This document shows, piece by piece, positions 33,087 through 42,164 of a DNA stretch of 64,000 bases. Every line of letters begins with the position of its first letter. Within the stretch, counting starts at the first letter, position 1. The notes beneath the pieces were generated by a model, which ran no database searches, was not told where the DNA came from, and saw only the letters and a list, made by a program, of their open reading frames with translations. Location of the stretch: positions 1-64,000 of the forward strand of contig CANRHB010000008.1 in the NCBI GenBank assembly GCA_947630325.1, written 5' to 3'. Source of the stretch: an uncultured Clostridia bacterium. Lineage in GTDB: Bacteria > Bacillota > Clostridia > Christensenellales > Borkfalkiaceae. Made by a program: the position numbers and the translations under genes.

Positions 33087-34031
33087 TTATTCGTTGTTCG
33101 CCTCGTGCAGAACGATCTGCGGGAAGGGAACGCAGATGCCGTTCTCTTCGAACACCGTCTTGATCGCCCCCCGCATCTGCCGCTGTGCCGCAAAGAAGTC
33201 GCCCTCCTTGCACTTTGCGCCGAAGTGCAGATTCACGCTCGAATCGGCAAGCTCGTCCACGCCGTTGAAATCGATGTCGCTCAAGAGGCAGGGGCAGAGT
33301 TCCTTGATCTTCGCCTTGTTCGCCTCAAACACCTCTTTGACGTGCTGCAAATTCTCCTCGTAAGGAATGCCGACGATGACGGTGGGATAGGAGTCCTCGC
33401 GGCTTTGGTTGATGAACACCTTGATGGTGCTGTTGTTGGCAACGCGGATATCCCCGCTGTAATTGATGAGTTTGGTATTGCGGATGCCGATCTCCTGCAC
33501 TGTGCCGCGCCAGCCGTCGATGGTGACGATGTCCCCCACCTGCAAAGTGCCGTCGCAGACGAGGAAGATCCCCGCGACGACGTCGGCGATGAGGCTCTGC
33601 ATTCCGAGGCCTATGATGAGCGTTAAAATACCTGCGCTTGCGATGAGCGCGCCCACGTTGAATCCCCAAACGGCAAGGACGGCGATGACGCACGCGACCC
33701 AGATAACGACCTTTACGATACTGATGACGAGTTTACCGATGGTGATACGGCGGGGAGTGTTCCGAAATACTTTGCGCAAGATCGCGCAGAGGATGTAAAG
33801 AACGAGCAAGGTGACAAAGAGCACCTGCGCCGTGTTGATGAGTTTGGGTGCGATCCCAAACAGAAAGTTGACGAATACGCTGTTCGAATCGGACTGCGCG
33901 AACCAACCGTTTTCGGTGTCGTTGATCTGGTTATAAAAAACAAAACTCAAAACGGTGACCGCCGCAAAGATGAGGAGCAAAACAAGCCCCGCATAAGTTA
34001 AACCTCTTCCTTTTTTCTCTTTTTCCGCCAT
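33087..34031 (-). CDS. mscS: Small-conductance mechanosensitive channel, MscS family
   Basis: 314 residues. MscS channels open when membrane tension rises on osmotic downshock. Three to four membrane helices (about 12-33, 67-90, 103-125) precede the pore helix region LIASAGILTLIIGLGMQSLIADVVAG (in parts: LIASAGILTLIIG, LGMQSLIADVVAG). The beta domain follows: VGDIVTIDGWRGTVQEIGIRNT, then VIVGIPYEEN. Length is usual. It lies after spoIVA on the same strand but 145 bp away, so it is likely separate. Confidence 0.92.
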   Translation of the reverse strand: MAEKEKKGRGLTYAGLVLLLIFAAVTVLSFVFYNQINDTENGWFAQSDSNSVFVNFLFGIAPKLINTAQVLFVTLLVLYILCAILRKVFRNTPRRITIGKLVISIVKVVIWVACVIAVLAVWGFNVGALIASAGILTLIIGLGMQSLIADVVAGIFLVCDGTLQVGDIVTIDGWRGTVQEIGIRNTKLINYSGDIRVANNSTIKVFINQSREDSYPTVIVGIPYEENLQHVKEVFEANKAKIKELCPCLLSDIDFNGVDELADSSVNLHFGAKCKEGDFFAAQRQMRGAIKTVFEENGICVPFPQIVLHEANNE

Positions 34032-34176
34032 AATGGCACCTCCTATGGCAGATTATATCATTCGGCCTTTCGATTGTCAAGAACTTTGCGAAAAAATTTC
34101 CCGCATACGAAATGGGCGCCGCGCGGCCCAAAAGGCCGCGCGGCGACAACGACACCATAAACAACATCATATTTAT

Positions 34177-35643
34177 TTACAGCAGAATGCAAATGACGCC
34201 GCCCTTGCCCTCGTTGACGATGCGGGTGACCGTCTTGCGCATCTTCTTTTGCAGTTTTTCCTCCATGGAGCGGTTCTTGTGGTAGAGTTCCTCCCCGAGC
34301 GTCTCTTTGAGCGTCTTGCCGAACATGTTGGTGTTCCACGCCTTTTCGGGCTCCTGCGTCATGCCCTCGGAGAGTTCCTTTACGAACGCCTCGCTCCGTT
34401 CTGCGTCGCCGAGCGCGGGGCTGACTTCGCCCGCCACGTCCACTCTTATGATGTGGTAACTCGGTGCGGCGGCGTGCAGGTTCACCCCCACCCGTCCGCT
34501 CTTTTTTATGACCTTCGGCTCGTCGAGGCTCATCTCGTCGCCGTCGGGCGGCACGATGCCATAGCCGTTTTCCTCCGCCTCGGCAAACGCCTGCCCCACC
34601 CGATCGTACAGTTTTTTCGCCTTGCCGAGGGAGGCGACATAACTCATGAGGGCAAAGTCGTTTCCGATCTCCACCCCGCACTGTTCGCCCAAAATGCGGT
34701 AGAACGTCCCCTCTTTTGCGGCGATCTGCACGCACGCCTTGCCCGTTGCGGGCTCGAGTTTCATGGAGACGGGAGGAAGCAGCAATTCGCTCTCCGCATA
34801 CAGCCCGTCGAGGAGGGCGCAGTCGCTCATTTTATTGATCTTCGGCGCGAGGGTGCGCAGTCCCGAGAGCACCTCGGAGATGAGCGCGCTGTCCGCGTCG
34901 AGCACTCTTGCCCAATCGGGCAGGTCGACGTCGATGGAGAGAACGGGAAACTCATAGAGCACCCGTTCGAGCACCCCGCCGATCTCCTCCGCCGTGAGCT
35001 TTTCCGCATTGGCGGCGACGACGGGCGCTCCGTATTTTTCCTCGAGCGCACAGCGGAGTTCTTCCGCCCCGCTCGGCTCGATGCAGTTGAGCAGAATGAC
35101 AAAGGGCTTGCCGATGTTTTTGAGTTCCTCCGCCGCAAGTTCCTCCGCCGCCTCATAGGAAGCGCGGGGAATGCCCGTGACGGAGCCGTCGGTGGTGACG
35201 AGCACACCGATGGTGGAATGGTCGCGGATGACCTTCCGCGTCCCCTCCGCCGCCGCCGTTTCGAAGGGCACGGGAGTTTCGCTCCACGGCGTCTTTACGA
35301 GGCGGGGGCTCCCCTCCTCTTCGAACCCCGCCGCCCCCTCCACGGGGAAGCCGACGCAGTCGATGAGCCGCACTTTGGCGGTCGCCTGCTTGAAGGCGAT
35401 CTCCGCCGCCTCTTCGGGAACAAACTTCGGCTCGGTGGTCATCACCGTCTTTCCCGAGCCCGATTGGGGAAGTTCGTCCGTCATGCGCTGTTTTTTCGCG
35501 CCGCTTGCCGCGGGAAGAACAAGTTCTTCCATGAATTTTTTGATGAAGGTGGATTTGCCCGTGCGGACGGGTCCCACCACACCGAGATAGATCTCTCCGC
35601 CGCAACGGGCGGCAATATCTTCGTAAACGCTGTTATTTTCCAT
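34177..35643 (-). CDS. spoIVA: Stage IV sporulation protein A
   Basis: 488 residues, as usual. SpoIVA is an ATPase that polymerises on the forespore surface to form the coat base. YLGVVGPVRTGKSTFIKKFM holds the Walker A motif (GPVRTGKS, residues 24-31); LIDCVGFPVEGA and TDGSVTGIPR are the other conserved blocks; the C-terminus GGVICILL is the forespore-binding end. GGAGGCG precedes the start, with a SigE-like promoter upstream. It marks the organism as an endospore former. Confidence 0.96.
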   Translation of the reverse strand: MENNSVYEDIAARCGGEIYLGVVGPVRTGKSTFIKKFMEELVLPAASGAKKQRMTDELPQSGSGKTVMTTEPKFVPEEAAEIAFKQATAKVRLIDCVGFPVEGAAGFEEEGSPRLVKTPWSETPVPFETAAAEGTRKVIRDHSTIGVLVTTDGSVTGIPRASYEAAEELAAEELKNIGKPFVILLNCIEPSGAEELRCALEEKYGAPVVAANAEKLTAEEIGGVLERVLYEFPVLSIDVDLPDWARVLDADSALISEVLSGLRTLAPKINKMSDCALLDGLYAESELLLPPVSMKLEPATGKACVQIAAKEGTFYRILGEQCGVEIGNDFALMSYVASLGKAKKLYDRVGQAFAEAEENGYGIVPPDGDEMSLDEPKVIKKSGRVGVNLHAAAPSYHIIRVDVAGEVSPALGDAERSEAFVKELSEGMTQEPEKAWNTNMFGKTLKETLGEELYHKNRSMEEKLQKKMRKTVTRIVNEGKGGVICILL

Positions 35644-35678
35644 AAAATAAACGCCTCCGCCAAAGTCCTTGCTTGAAT

Positions 35679-35707
35679 AACTTATGGCATGAGGCGCCCG
35701 ATTATGA
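35679..35707 (-). promoter_or_regulatory. SigE-type promoter of spoIVA
   Basis: Minus strand TCATAAT (35701-35707), 14 bases, CATAAGTT (35679-35686), near the sporulation SigE consensus (TCATATT and CATACAAT). 36 bases before the start codon. Confidence 0.6.
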
Positions 35708-35727
35708 CCGTTTTTTCGGAATTGTCC

Positions 35728-36570
35728 TTACTTGCGCTTGACGATCTTCGCATTGCAGGGGTACTTGGAACCGCTCAAGATGATCTCTCCGAAGCTGTCT
35801 GCGGCGATCGTGCCCGAGAGCGGGTTCTTTACGGAGAGGATGTCCCCTCTGATGTCCGCTTCCGCGTCGCTGTATTCGAAGGAGAGATCGCAGTCCTCCG
35901 TGGTACAGTTGACAAGGCGCAGATGTTTGCAGTAGCAGAAGGGCTGGGTCCCCTTGATATGGCAGTTGATGAGGGTGAGCCCCTCCGAGTACCAGCCGAT
36001 GTATTCCCCATCGAGCAGGCTGTCGCGCACCGTGACGTTTTTGGAGTGCCAGAAGGCGTCCTTCGTCTTGCACTTGGCGTTTGCGATCTCGACGTTCTCG
36101 GTGTATTGGAAGGAATATTTCCCCGAGAACTCCGTCCCCTCGAGTCTGATGTTTTTGCTCTCGAAAAAGGCGTATTCGGAGGCGATCGTTCCCCCCTTCA
36201 CCGCAATATTTTCGCACCGCCACCCGAATTCGGGGGAATTGACGCCGCACTGTTCGAGGGCGACGTTTTTGCACTCCCGCACCGCCTTGATGCCGTTCAT
36301 TTTGCAATTTTTGAGGACGAGGTCTTTATCGTACCAGAGGGCGGCGCGGCAGTTTGCGGTCATCTCGCAGTCCTCCACGGTAAGGCCGTCGCAGTGCCAC
36401 ATGGGATAGCGAAGGTCCATGAAGCAATTCTTTACGAGAAGTTCCGCGCTCTCTTTGAGGAAGGACTCGCCGTCCTCCTCCCCCTCGAAGCGGCAGTTTT
36501 CCACCACCGCGCCGCGGGTGTTGTAGAGCGCGCGCTCCTGTCCGAACCGTTTGTTTCTTATATACTGCAT
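35728..36570 (-). CDS. DUF3737-family right-handed beta-helix protein
   Basis: 280 residues. Repeated units of about 20-22 residues of the type C-NV-ENC-(x)-(F/Y) (for example ENCRFEGEEDGE, VEDCEMT, LKNCKMNGIKA, LINCHIKG) form a parallel beta-helix, typical for DUF3737. No signal peptide, so it is cytoplasmic. Function of the family unknown. ATG at 36570 lies 1 bp after the stop of the HEAT-like gene; last gene of a six-gene operon. Confidence 0.85.
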   Translation of the reverse strand: MQYIRNKRFGQERALYNTRGAVVENCRFEGEEDGESFLKESAELLVKNCFMDLRYPMWHCDGLTVEDCEMTANCRAALWYDKDLVLKNCKMNGIKAVRECKNVALEQCGVNSPEFGWRCENIAVKGGTIASEYAFFESKNIRLEGTEFSGKYSFQYTENVEIANAKCKTKDAFWHSKNVTVRDSLLDGEYIGWYSEGLTLINCHIKGTQPFCYCKHLRLVNCTTEDCDLSFEYSDAEADIRGDILSVKNPLSGTIAADSFGEIILSGSKYPCNAKIVKRK

Positions 36571-36571
36571 A

Positions 36572-37402
36572 TCAATCTTTTTTCTCTTCGGGCGAGACGG
36601 GAGCCTGGGACTGCTCCATGATCTCGATATAGTAAGGGTCGTTCGAAAAATCGCGGATGCGGGTATATTCCCCGCCGAGCGCTTCGATGGCATACTTTAA
36701 TTCCTGGTATTCGAGGTAGTTGGTCTCGTCGCGGTCGATGAAGTCGAGAAGCACGGGAAGCGCGCGCTCGTCGCCGTAACTTGCGAGATAGCTTGCGTGC
36801 ATGGGCAGTTCGTCGGGCGAGGTGCGGAACGCCGTCATGAGGATGTCGAACACGCGGTCGTCCCTCTGTCTGCATCGGGAGAGAATTTCGAGCATGTATT
36901 CCCGCTCCACGTGCTTTTGGTAGAGTTCGATCGCTCTTTCTTTTGCGCTGTCCGCGTCCCCTTTGAGCCGCTCGACGACGGTGTCCTTCACCTCCCCGTC
37001 CAAATCGCCCGTTAAAAGGTCGAAATAGACGTCGAACGCCTTCACGCTGTCCCCCGCCAAATTGACGGCGAAGGCGACGAGTTCCTCCTCCCCGCTTCTC
37101 ATGAGGGCGAGAAGGCCGTCGGGGCAGTTGCGCGCCTCGAGTTCGTTGCAGAGGAAGTCGGACACGGGCGCCCCCTCGCGCACATGGGCGGCAAGAGTGT
37201 CCACGAGTTCTTCGTCCCCCATCTCGGCATAGTAGCCCTTGGGGGTGTTCCCCGCGGAGGGGATAAAGGTGTCGCCGAAACTCTTATAAAGTTTCGGAAT
37301 GATGCTCTCCCACTGTTTTTCGGTGTATTTGCCGAAATTTTCTTCCATGAAGGAGGAGAGTTTTTTGTCGAACAGCCCGTCGAAATCAATGAGTTTTTTC
37401 AT
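36572..37402 (-). CDS. Helical-repeat protein of unknown function
   Basis: 276 residues. Amphipathic helix pairs through the whole length (LVDTLAAHVREG, LLALMRSGEEELVAFAVNL, LASYGDERALPVLLDFID) suggest HEAT-like repeats. AAGGGACG precedes the ATG. Such proteins scaffold others; nothing here names a partner. It sits between a TPR-like protein and DUF3737 in one operon. Confidence 0.65.
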   Translation of the reverse strand: MKKLIDFDGLFDKKLSSFMEENFGKYTEKQWESIIPKLYKSFGDTFIPSAGNTPKGYYAEMGDEELVDTLAAHVREGAPVSDFLCNELEARNCPDGLLALMRSGEEELVAFAVNLAGDSVKAFDVYFDLLTGDLDGEVKDTVVERLKGDADSAKERAIELYQKHVEREYMLEILSRCRQRDDRVFDILMTAFRTSPDELPMHASYLASYGDERALPVLLDFIDRDETNYLEYQELKYAIEALGGEYTRIRDFSNDPYYIEIMEQSQAPVSPEEKKD

Positions 37403-37420
37403 GTTCGTCCCTTGATCGCT

Positions 37421-39049
37421 TTATATGATGTAATTGAGAATTTCCTTGACCACCGAAAGATTGGCTTCGAAGAATCGGGCGATCTCCCCGATGGAGCGCA
37501 CGCCGTCCGCAAGGCGCGCCTCGCGGTAGATGACGGCGGACATCGCCTCCCGCTCCTCCGCATAGTCGAGCACGTCCGCCTCTTCGAGCGTGCGGTAAAT
37601 ATCTTCCGCGGCGGCGACGAGTTTCTCCTCGTTCTCCTCGCTGATGAGGGCGTATTTTACGTACACATCCGAAAAGGCGTCCAGAAACGCCGAATGTTTG
37701 CGGTTGCCGATGCGGATCTTGTGGGTGAAGAATTCGCGGTACAAACTGCACATGACGACGCCGAAGGAGTTCTCCTCGTTGCGGTGGATAAGTTCGCTCA
37801 AAATGGAGAACTTGATGCTCTCCGACACGTTGTAGTCGAGCAAAACTTCCCGCAAAAGGGCGTCGGCGCGGCACTTTACGGCAACGCTCCCCGCAAGCGC
37901 CTGCAATTTATCGTCCCGCCCGTCGAGTTGGTCGAACGCAAGGCGGAAATATTCCCCCGCGACGGAGAGTTCGCCAAGCTGTTCCGCCTCCGCCCGCCGC
38001 GCCTTGCTTGCGGTCAGAAAGAAGGAGACGACGGTGCGGTATTCCTCCTCGGGCAGGCGGTAGAAATAGTTCATTTCAAAGGGCTCCTCCCCGTCCTCGA
38101 GGGAGCGGAGCCGCACGAGATAATATTTGGCGATCGCCTTGCGGGGATAGACGGTGGTGAGAAGGTCCAAAGAGTCGATGGCTTCCTCCACTCTTCCCGT
38201 GCGCACGGCGGCGACCGCATGGAACCACAGGGTATCGTCGCTGTAGGGGGTTTTCTGTTTGAGGAGGGTGAGTTTTTGGTACGCCTCCTCGTCGAGCCCC
38301 GTCTCGCAGAGGGCGGTCGCCACGCGGAAGAGGTCCTCCGCCGAATCGGTCTCGATCCCGGCAAGCCGCTTGCCCACCTCCCGTGCGCCCTCCGTATCCC
38401 CCTTCGCGCCGAGCACAGCACAATAGGTGGTGAGCGCGTGCACGTTGTCGGGATAGAAGTTGAGAAGTTTTGCGCACTCCTGAGCCGCCCCGTCGATGTT
38501 GCCCTCGAGCAGAAGGCACATCGCGGTCAGCCCCGAAGCGGAAGGGAAGTCTGCGCTCTCGGGAGAGATTTCGGAAAGAGCCTCCCGCGCCCCGTTGAGG
38601 TCCCCCTCCTTGATACATTCGATGCCGCGGAAGAGAAACTCGGGGTCCACCCCGCCGTCCGCCGAATGCACCAGCCTGAGCGGCGGGCGGGGCTCTTCCT
38701 CCTCGATCGCCTCATCCCCATAGACGTGGCGGAAATAGAGGTCCGATTGGAAGGTGTCCCCCATGTTCATAAAGGCATAGGAGAGCCCCTCATACCCCTC
38801 GGGGAAGTCGGCCTCGTTGCAGGTGTCGAGAAAGCGGAACCACGCGTCGGCGCAGAGACCCCAGAGCCCGAGTTCTTCGTACACCGCGGCATAGAGGGCG
38901 GAGGCGTCCGCGGAGGGGTCGTACATCTCCCCCCGCTTGTTTAGCATTTTGAGCGCGCCGAGATAGTCCCCCTCGCCGAGCCGCTTTTCCGCGCTCTCGA
39001 GGAGAACCTCGTCGTCAAAGGTAAGTTGTTTCACCTTGTCGTCGCTCAT
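37421..39049 (-). CDS. TPR-repeat protein
   Basis: 542 residues, mostly helical repeats. Typical pairs: LGEGDYLGALKMLNKRG, LGLWGLCADAWFRFLDTC, LEGNIDGAAQECAKLLNFYPDNVHAL (here LEGNIDGAAQECAKLL then FYPDNVHAL), EVGKRLAGIETDSAEDLF. The last 200 residues are also helical but less regular. The start at 39049 overlaps the hslO stop (ATGA). No membrane or catalytic feature; role unknown. Confidence 0.75.
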   Translation of the reverse strand: MSDDKVKQLTFDDEVLLESAEKRLGEGDYLGALKMLNKRGEMYDPSADASALYAAVYEELGLWGLCADAWFRFLDTCNEADFPEGYEGLSYAFMNMGDTFQSDLYFRHVYGDEAIEEEEPRPPLRLVHSADGGVDPEFLFRGIECIKEGDLNGAREALSEISPESADFPSASGLTAMCLLLEGNIDGAAQECAKLLNFYPDNVHALTTYCAVLGAKGDTEGAREVGKRLAGIETDSAEDLFRVATALCETGLDEEAYQKLTLLKQKTPYSDDTLWFHAVAAVRTGRVEEAIDSLDLLTTVYPRKAIAKYYLVRLRSLEDGEEPFEMNYFYRLPEEEYRTVVSFFLTASKARRAEAEQLGELSVAGEYFRLAFDQLDGRDDKLQALAGSVAVKCRADALLREVLLDYNVSESIKFSILSELIHRNEENSFGVVMCSLYREFFTHKIRIGNRKHSAFLDAFSDVYVKYALISEENEEKLVAAAEDIYRTLEEADVLDYAEEREAMSAVIYREARLADGVRSIGEIARFFEANLSVVKEILNYII

Positions 39050-39942
39050 TTTGTATCCTTTTTTGTATCTTTTTTGCCGAACAGCGCGGCGATGTCCTCC
39101 GCGCCGAAGAGATAGTCCGTATTGCAGTCGTGGCAATGCACGGCGATCTCCCCCGCCTCTTCAAGCAGTTTCTCGGCGTCCTCTCTTCCCATGGAGAGCA
39201 CGGCGGACGCCGCTTTCTCCCGCGAACAGCGGCAGCGGAAGGAAATTTCCCGCGCCTCTGCACTTTCAACTCCGAAATATTCCTTCAAAATGCCCTCCGC
39301 GCCCTTTTCGGCGATGAGCGAAGAGAGATTGGAAAAGTTTGTGATCTTTTGCTCCGCGAACGCGATCGCCTCCTCGCTGGCCGCGGGCATGGGCTGTAAA
39401 AACACGCCGCCTGCGCCGAGGCATTCCCCCTCTCGGGAGACGAGCACTCCGAGCGCGATCGCCGTGGGACGCTGTTCGCTCGTGAGGAAGTAGGCGGAAA
39501 AGTCCTCCGCGATCTCCCCCGTCAGAAGTTCGCTCGTGCCCACGAACGGGATCCCCTCCCCGTCGTCGCGGACGACGGTCAAGGTCCCCTTTCTTCCCAC
39601 ACAGCCGCCGACGTCGAGTTTCCCGTCCGCGCGCGGGGGAAGGACAAGGTCGGGCACGGCGATGTTGCCGCGGAGGTGAAGCGCGCCGTCCCCCGAAACG
39701 GAGATCTTTCCGCCCGCGCCGTCCCCCGAAACGGTGACATAGAGACTGCTCTCCTCCCCTTTGAGCCAACTGCAGAGGTAGGCGGTCGCCGTCATGGTGC
39801 GCCCGAGTGCCGCCATGGAGACGGGAGAGAGCCCGTGCCGCCTTGCGGTCTCTTTGACGAGGGCGGTGGTGTCGAGCACGGCGAGGGAAACCTCCCCTTC
39901 CGCCACGAGCGTTTTATAAATTTTGCTTACTTCTTTCTGCAT
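39046..39942 (-). CDS. hslO: Redox-regulated chaperone Hsp33
   Basis: 298 residues. Hsp33 holds unfolded proteins after oxidative stress. The zinc switch is intact: CXC at 237/239 (CRCSRE) and CXXC at 270/273 (CHDC). N-terminal LGRTMTATAYLCSWLKGEE and central LVLPPRADGKLDVGGCVGRKG are family blocks (the latter in parts: LVLPPRADGKLDVGG, CVGRKG). The C-terminal tail is a KKDTK repeat. It overlaps the genes on both sides by a few bases. Confidence 0.95.
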   Translation of the reverse strand: MQKEVSKIYKTLVAEGEVSLAVLDTTALVKETARRHGLSPVSMAALGRTMTATAYLCSWLKGEESSLYVTVSGDGAGGKISVSGDGALHLRGNIAVPDLVLPPRADGKLDVGGCVGRKGTLTVVRDDGEGIPFVGTSELLTGEIAEDFSAYFLTSEQRPTAIALGVLVSREGECLGAGGVFLQPMPAASEEAIAFAEQKITNFSNLSSLIAEKGAEGILKEYFGVESAEAREISFRCRCSREKAASAVLSMGREDAEKLLEEAGEIAVHCHDCNTDYLFGAEDIAALFGKKDTKKDTK

Positions 39943-40658
39943 AGAAAATTGATCCTGTCGCTCCCCTCTTTTTGTTCGCCGAGGTGCCCTTCGAGGCGCA
40001 AAACTTCGAATCCCGCCTCCGAAAGGGCGGCGGCAACATGCCCCTCTTCGTGGATATATTGGGTGTGCGTCTCGTCCAGCCGGTCGAACGCGCCGTCCTC
40101 CCTCTTCACAAAGAGGGTGACGTCCATCACGATGCGGTTTCCCCCCCTGCGGTTGAAGGAGAGATAGGTGACCTCCTCCCTGTCGTCCGCCGAGATAGTA
40201 TCTGCAACCTTTTCGCAAAGTTTGTAAGAAGAACTCATGTCGAACCAAAAAATCCCCCCCTTTTCAAGGGCCTTTTGGGCGTGTTTGAAGGACGTGGCGA
40301 GTTTTTCGGGCGGCAGATAGTTGAAAACGTCGTTGGGCGCGAGGATGAAATCGTACTTTTGGGGCGCGCGGAGAAAGGCCGCATCCGCTTGGAAGAAGGA
40401 AATTTTAAGCCCCGCCTCCCGCGCGAGATGTTCGGCTTTAGCGAGCATTTCGGGGGAACTGTCCGCCCCGCTCATTTCAAAGCCCGCCTCTTGTAGGCTT
40501 CTACAAAACGCGCCGCTCCCGCAACCGAGTTCGAGCCCTCTTTTTCCCGCGCCGAGTTCCTTCAATCCCTCTATGAAATACTGCGACCATTTCGGATAGT
40601 CGCAGTCGTCGTTGAGATATTCGAACCATTCGGCAAGATGGGTATATGCCTTTGCCAT
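39927..40658 (-). CDS. SAM-dependent methyltransferase, class I
   Basis: 243 residues. GLELGCGSGAFCRSL (SAM-binding motif I), GADSSPEML (motif II) and YDFILAPNDVFNYL (motif post-II) are clear. The N-terminus WFEYLNDDCDYPKWSQY is common among YodH/Methyltransf_25-type enzymes next to housekeeping genes in Clostridia. Target unknown. Lies between the membrane protein and hslO in the same operon. Confidence 0.9.
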   Translation of the reverse strand: MAKAYTHLAEWFEYLNDDCDYPKWSQYFIEGLKELGAGKRGLELGCGSGAFCRSLQEAGFEMSGADSSPEMLAKAEHLAREAGLKISFFQADAAFLRAPQKYDFILAPNDVFNYLPPEKLATSFKHAQKALEKGGIFWFDMSSSYKLCEKVADTISADDREEVTYLSFNRRGGNRIVMDVTLFVKREDGAFDRLDETHTQYIHEEGHVAAALSEAGFEVLRLEGHLGEQKEGSDRINFLCRKK

Positions 40659-40661
40659 AGA

Positions 40662-41966
40662 TCAACGCTTGTTGAGCATCTTCGGCGGACGCTTTCTCTT
40701 CTTCTTTTTCTTTTCGTCCTCTTCGCGGAGGGCACGTTCGCGCTCCTCGAATTGGCGGTTGTATTCCACATACTGCTCGTCGGACTTGTGCTCTTCGGCG
40801 TACTTTTTCACGTCGTCCTCCATTGCCTGCTTGCTCTCTTTGAGTTTTTGCAGGTCCTCGCGGCTGAAGGAGTCGGGAAGCTGATAGAGGTCGACGTCGT
40901 CGTCGATGGGCTTGATGGGACGGGAGACGAGTTTGCTCTTGCCCTGCGCCACGATCATGCGGCGGTACTCGCGCATCGCTTCGCTGTCTGCGGCGGGCTT
41001 GTCCTGCCGGCCGTTGTTGAGCGTCTTTGTCTCTTTGTTGTAGAGCCCGCGCCCCGTCGAAACGCCGAGGTTGGGGTTGACGAACTTATCGAACGCCCAC
41101 TGGCTGTAATCCATCCAGACGAGCAGGGCAAAGGAAAAGCCGATGAGGAGGTAGAAAATGAGCCCGATCGCCGTCAGAATGGTGATGTTGAAGAAGAAAA
41201 AGATGACGGGCAGGAGCGCAACGACGGCAAACACCACCGTCTGGGGGAAGGTGCCGATCGTCATCACGAGCGCGTTGCGGAAGAGCGCCCAGACGCCCTG
41301 CTTATAGTTGATGCCGAGGGAGATCATCCACAGGCAGATCAGAACGGCAAGGGCAAGCAGGATATACCCGATCACTTTGGAGGCGATGAGCCAGCCCGAA
41401 AGGTCGCTCCCGAGCGCGACTTGAACGTCGGCGAGGTTACTGCTCGTCTGCGCAAGAAAGACGAAGAGCACGAGGAAGAGGATCGCCTCGAGCACGTTCC
41501 AATAGTTGCGGCGGATGCCCCGTACGAAGTCGTTTGCGACGAACACGCCCTCCGTCCAGATGAGGTTGCGGATGATGTACATGCCGCCCGAGATCCCCAC
41601 CGCCGCGATCGCGCCCGCGGGGAAGAGAAGTCCGAAGAACAAAAGGTCCTGGTTGAGCCGCACATATTCCATGAGCCCCGTCGCGTCGGGCACGGCGGGA
41701 TAGCCCAAGAGAAAGCTCGAATCATAGGGTCCGACGATGAGATCGGTATTGATCGCAAGGAATCTCCACACGAAGATTGCGATCGCGGGGAGAAAGGTGA
41801 GAAGCACAAGAAGGTTTACGAGCATGAGCCGTCCGAATCTCCCCTTGAGAATATCCCAAAAGAGGGAAACGCGGTTGGTGGGAAGGGTGCTCCGCGCATA
41901 ATCCTCGCTCCGCTCCTTTCCCTCTAACCAACGGGCGACCAAGCCCTTACGTTCTCTGTCTGCCAT
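40662..41966 (-). CDS. Multi-pass membrane protein, DUF624/YesL-like, with a charged tail
   Basis: 434 residues. Six or so membrane helices fill residues 40-295 (for example LMLVNLLVLLTFLPAIAIFV, AILFLVLFVFLA, VIGYILLALAVLICLWMI, VVFAVVALLPVIFFFF). RGIRRNYWNVLEAILF is like the loop of DUF624 proteins. The last 140 residues are cytoplasmic and strongly charged, with a KKKKKRKRPPK end that might bind RNA or ribosomes. Family call tentative. First gene of the operon that ends at 35728. Confidence 0.6.
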   Translation of the reverse strand: MADRERKGLVARWLEGKERSEDYARSTLPTNRVSLFWDILKGRFGRLMLVNLLVLLTFLPAIAIFVWRFLAINTDLIVGPYDSSFLLGYPAVPDATGLMEYVRLNQDLLFFGLLFPAGAIAAVGISGGMYIIRNLIWTEGVFVANDFVRGIRRNYWNVLEAILFLVLFVFLAQTSSNLADVQVALGSDLSGWLIASKVIGYILLALAVLICLWMISLGINYKQGVWALFRNALVMTIGTFPQTVVFAVVALLPVIFFFFNITILTAIGLIFYLLIGFSFALLVWMDYSQWAFDKFVNPNLGVSTGRGLYNKETKTLNNGRQDKPAADSEAMREYRRMIVAQGKSKLVSRPIKPIDDDVDLYQLPDSFSREDLQKLKESKQAMEDDVKKYAEEHKSDEQYVEYNRQFEERERALREEDEKKKKKRKRPPKMLNKR

Positions 41967-42026
41967 AGATAAACTCCGTAAATAATTTGCGTTCTCGGCA
42001 AACGCCGAAAAAACCAAGATACTGTC

Positions 42027-42055
42027 ATTGTACTACAAAACAAAAAATAATTCAA
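42027..42055 (-). promoter_or_regulatory. Promoter of the six-gene hslO operon
   Basis: Minus strand TTGAAT (42050-42055), 17 bases, TACAAT (42027-42032). A TCGGCG-TT-TGCCGA hairpin lies in the leader. Confidence 0.7.
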
Positions 42056-42074
42056 TAAAAAACAGGTAAATTCT

Positions 42075-42103
42075 TTGACTTTTCCTCCTCTATATGGTAA
42101 AAT
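42075..42103 (+). promoter_or_regulatory. Promoter of asd
   Basis: TTGACT (42075-42080), 17 bases, TAAAAT (42098-42103). Back to back with the hslO operon promoter. Confidence 0.75.
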
Positions 42104-42164
42104 AAATGCGTTATGGGCGGCGACGCGGTCGTTGCCCTTTTGTTTTCCGTAAGAGAGGTGCGCC

